Origin: Mesorhizobium_K sp040049215
GTDB taxonomy: Bacteria; Pseudomonadota; Alphaproteobacteria; Rhizobiales; Rhizobiaceae
Length of the DNA: 64,000 bases
NCBI RefSeq assembly: GCF_040049215.1
Contig: NZ_JBDZDN010000001.1
Coordinates: forward strand, 682,001 to 746,000
Direction: 5' to 3'
This document shows positions 63,637 through 64,000 of the stretch, one piece after another. The notes beneath the pieces are model-generated. The model was not told the origin of the DNA. It made no database searches and saw only the letters and a list, made by a program, of their open reading frames with translations. How positions within the stretch are numbered: the stretch's first letter is position 1; every line of letters begins with the position of its first letter. The position numbers were made by a program, and so were the translations under genes.

Positions 63637-64000
63637 CTAGGCTGCTGCTTTCTCGCCACCCACTGTTGCGCCGTGCCTGATCTCCGTGCCGAGTACCTTC
63701 AGGCATTCGCGCATGAAAGCGGCCAAGCCGGTCCAGCCTTTGGCCGAAACCATCGTGCCGTCGACATAGGCTTCGGTTGGCTTGACGTCGATATAGGTGC
63801 CGCCAGCAAGCCGCACCTCCGGCTCGCAGGCGCCGAGCGCGGCGACCTTCTTGCCGCGCACAACGCCATCGACCGCGACGAGGATCTGCACGCCGTGGCA
63901 GATGGTGAAGATCGGCTTCTTTGTGTCGTGGAAGTGCTTTACCATCGCCTGGATCCGTTTGTCGGTGCGGATGTATTCCGGGCCGCGGCCGCCGGCGCAG
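63637..64000 (-). CDS. DJ-1/PfpI family protein, N-terminus outside the window
   Basis: The 120 or so visible residues form the C-terminal part of a DJ-1/PfpI-family protein. The reading frame runs through the window edge, beginning AGGRGPEYIRTDKRIQAM. The nucleophile Cys is in TICHGVQILVAV and the family block CEPEVRLAGGTY is present. Such proteins act as glyoxalase/deglycase-like or protease-like stress enzymes in the cytoplasm. The exact activity is not set by sequence. The gene starts to the right of the window. Confidence 0.87.
   Translation of the reverse strand, partial: CAGGRGPEYIRTDKRIQAMVKHFHDTKKPIFTICHGVQILVAVDGVVRGKKVAALGACEPEVRLAGGTYIDVKPTEAYVDGTMVSAKGWTGLAAFMRECLKVLGTEIRHGATVGGEKAAA

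Overview
The window is high-GC DNA with alphaproteobacterial gene content and gene order. The NAD-dependent formate dehydrogenase operon (fdsGBA-fdhD-fdsD), the many binding-protein ABC uptake operons, the paired dehydrogenase/regulator units and the rhizobial intergenic palindromes point to the Hyphomicrobiales, most likely Mesorhizobium or a close Phyllobacteriaceae relative. This assignment comes from gene style, not from a marker-gene comparison. Nearly all of the window is coding. Only three stretches over 300 bases lack a gene (28721-29080, 58453-58947, 63195-63636).

Layout. 1-10 kb: the tail of a MocR-type regulator; a non-pyrrolysine MttB-family methyltransferase; a LysR gene divergent from a three-gene set (AhpD-like, NTF2-like, PNPOx-like); a xylonate-type sugar-acid dehydratase; an orphan CoxG-like protein; the Mrp/ApbC Fe-S carrier; and a DadA-like amine oxidase. 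10-17 kb: the formate dehydrogenase operon behind a LysR gene and a perfect LysR-style dyad. 17-24 kb: a sugar epimerase, then a polyamine-type ABC importer ending in a gamma-aminobutyraldehyde dehydrogenase (ydcSTUV-patD type). 24-29 kb: small regulator/target pairs (MerR with a methyltransferase, Rrf2 with a thioredoxin-reductase-like flavoprotein, a LysR and a DeoR). 29-35 kb: two choline-kinase-like phosphotransferases, a GcvT-fused dimethylglycine-dehydrogenase-like enzyme, a methyltransferase and a DMT transporter. 35-42 kb: a cytosine-deaminase-like amidohydrolase in an operon with a BMP-type nucleoside ABC importer.

42-51 kb: an MsbA-like exporter, then a dipeptidase with a complete dipeptide ABC importer, a DUF2188 protein and D-erythronate dehydrogenase. 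51-54 kb: the conserved rpmH-rnpA-yidC block with a clear sigma-70-type promoter. 54-58 kb: a TVP38-family membrane protein with a dihydrolipoamide-dehydrogenase-like flavoprotein that has lost its redox cysteines, an orphan histidine kinase and tRNA-Arg(ACG). 59-63 kb: a three-gene nucleotide cassette (PRPP-synthetase-like, AMP/thymidine phosphorylase type 2, MBL/beta-CASP nuclease-like). The right end cuts a DJ-1/PfpI gene.

C1 and N-methyl metabolism recurs: the MttB-family protein and the dimethylglycine-dehydrogenase-like enzyme could release methyl groups, and formate dehydrogenase could oxidise the resulting formate to CO2 and NADH. This is inference from co-location. The best candidates for undescribed biology are the 59-63 kb nucleotide cassette, the 28-35 kb kinase/dehydrogenase cluster, the cysteine-less flavoprotein, and the well-formed regulatory sites (MerR promoter with 19-base spacer, apparently leaderless Rrf2 transcript, LysR-style dyad before fdsG).
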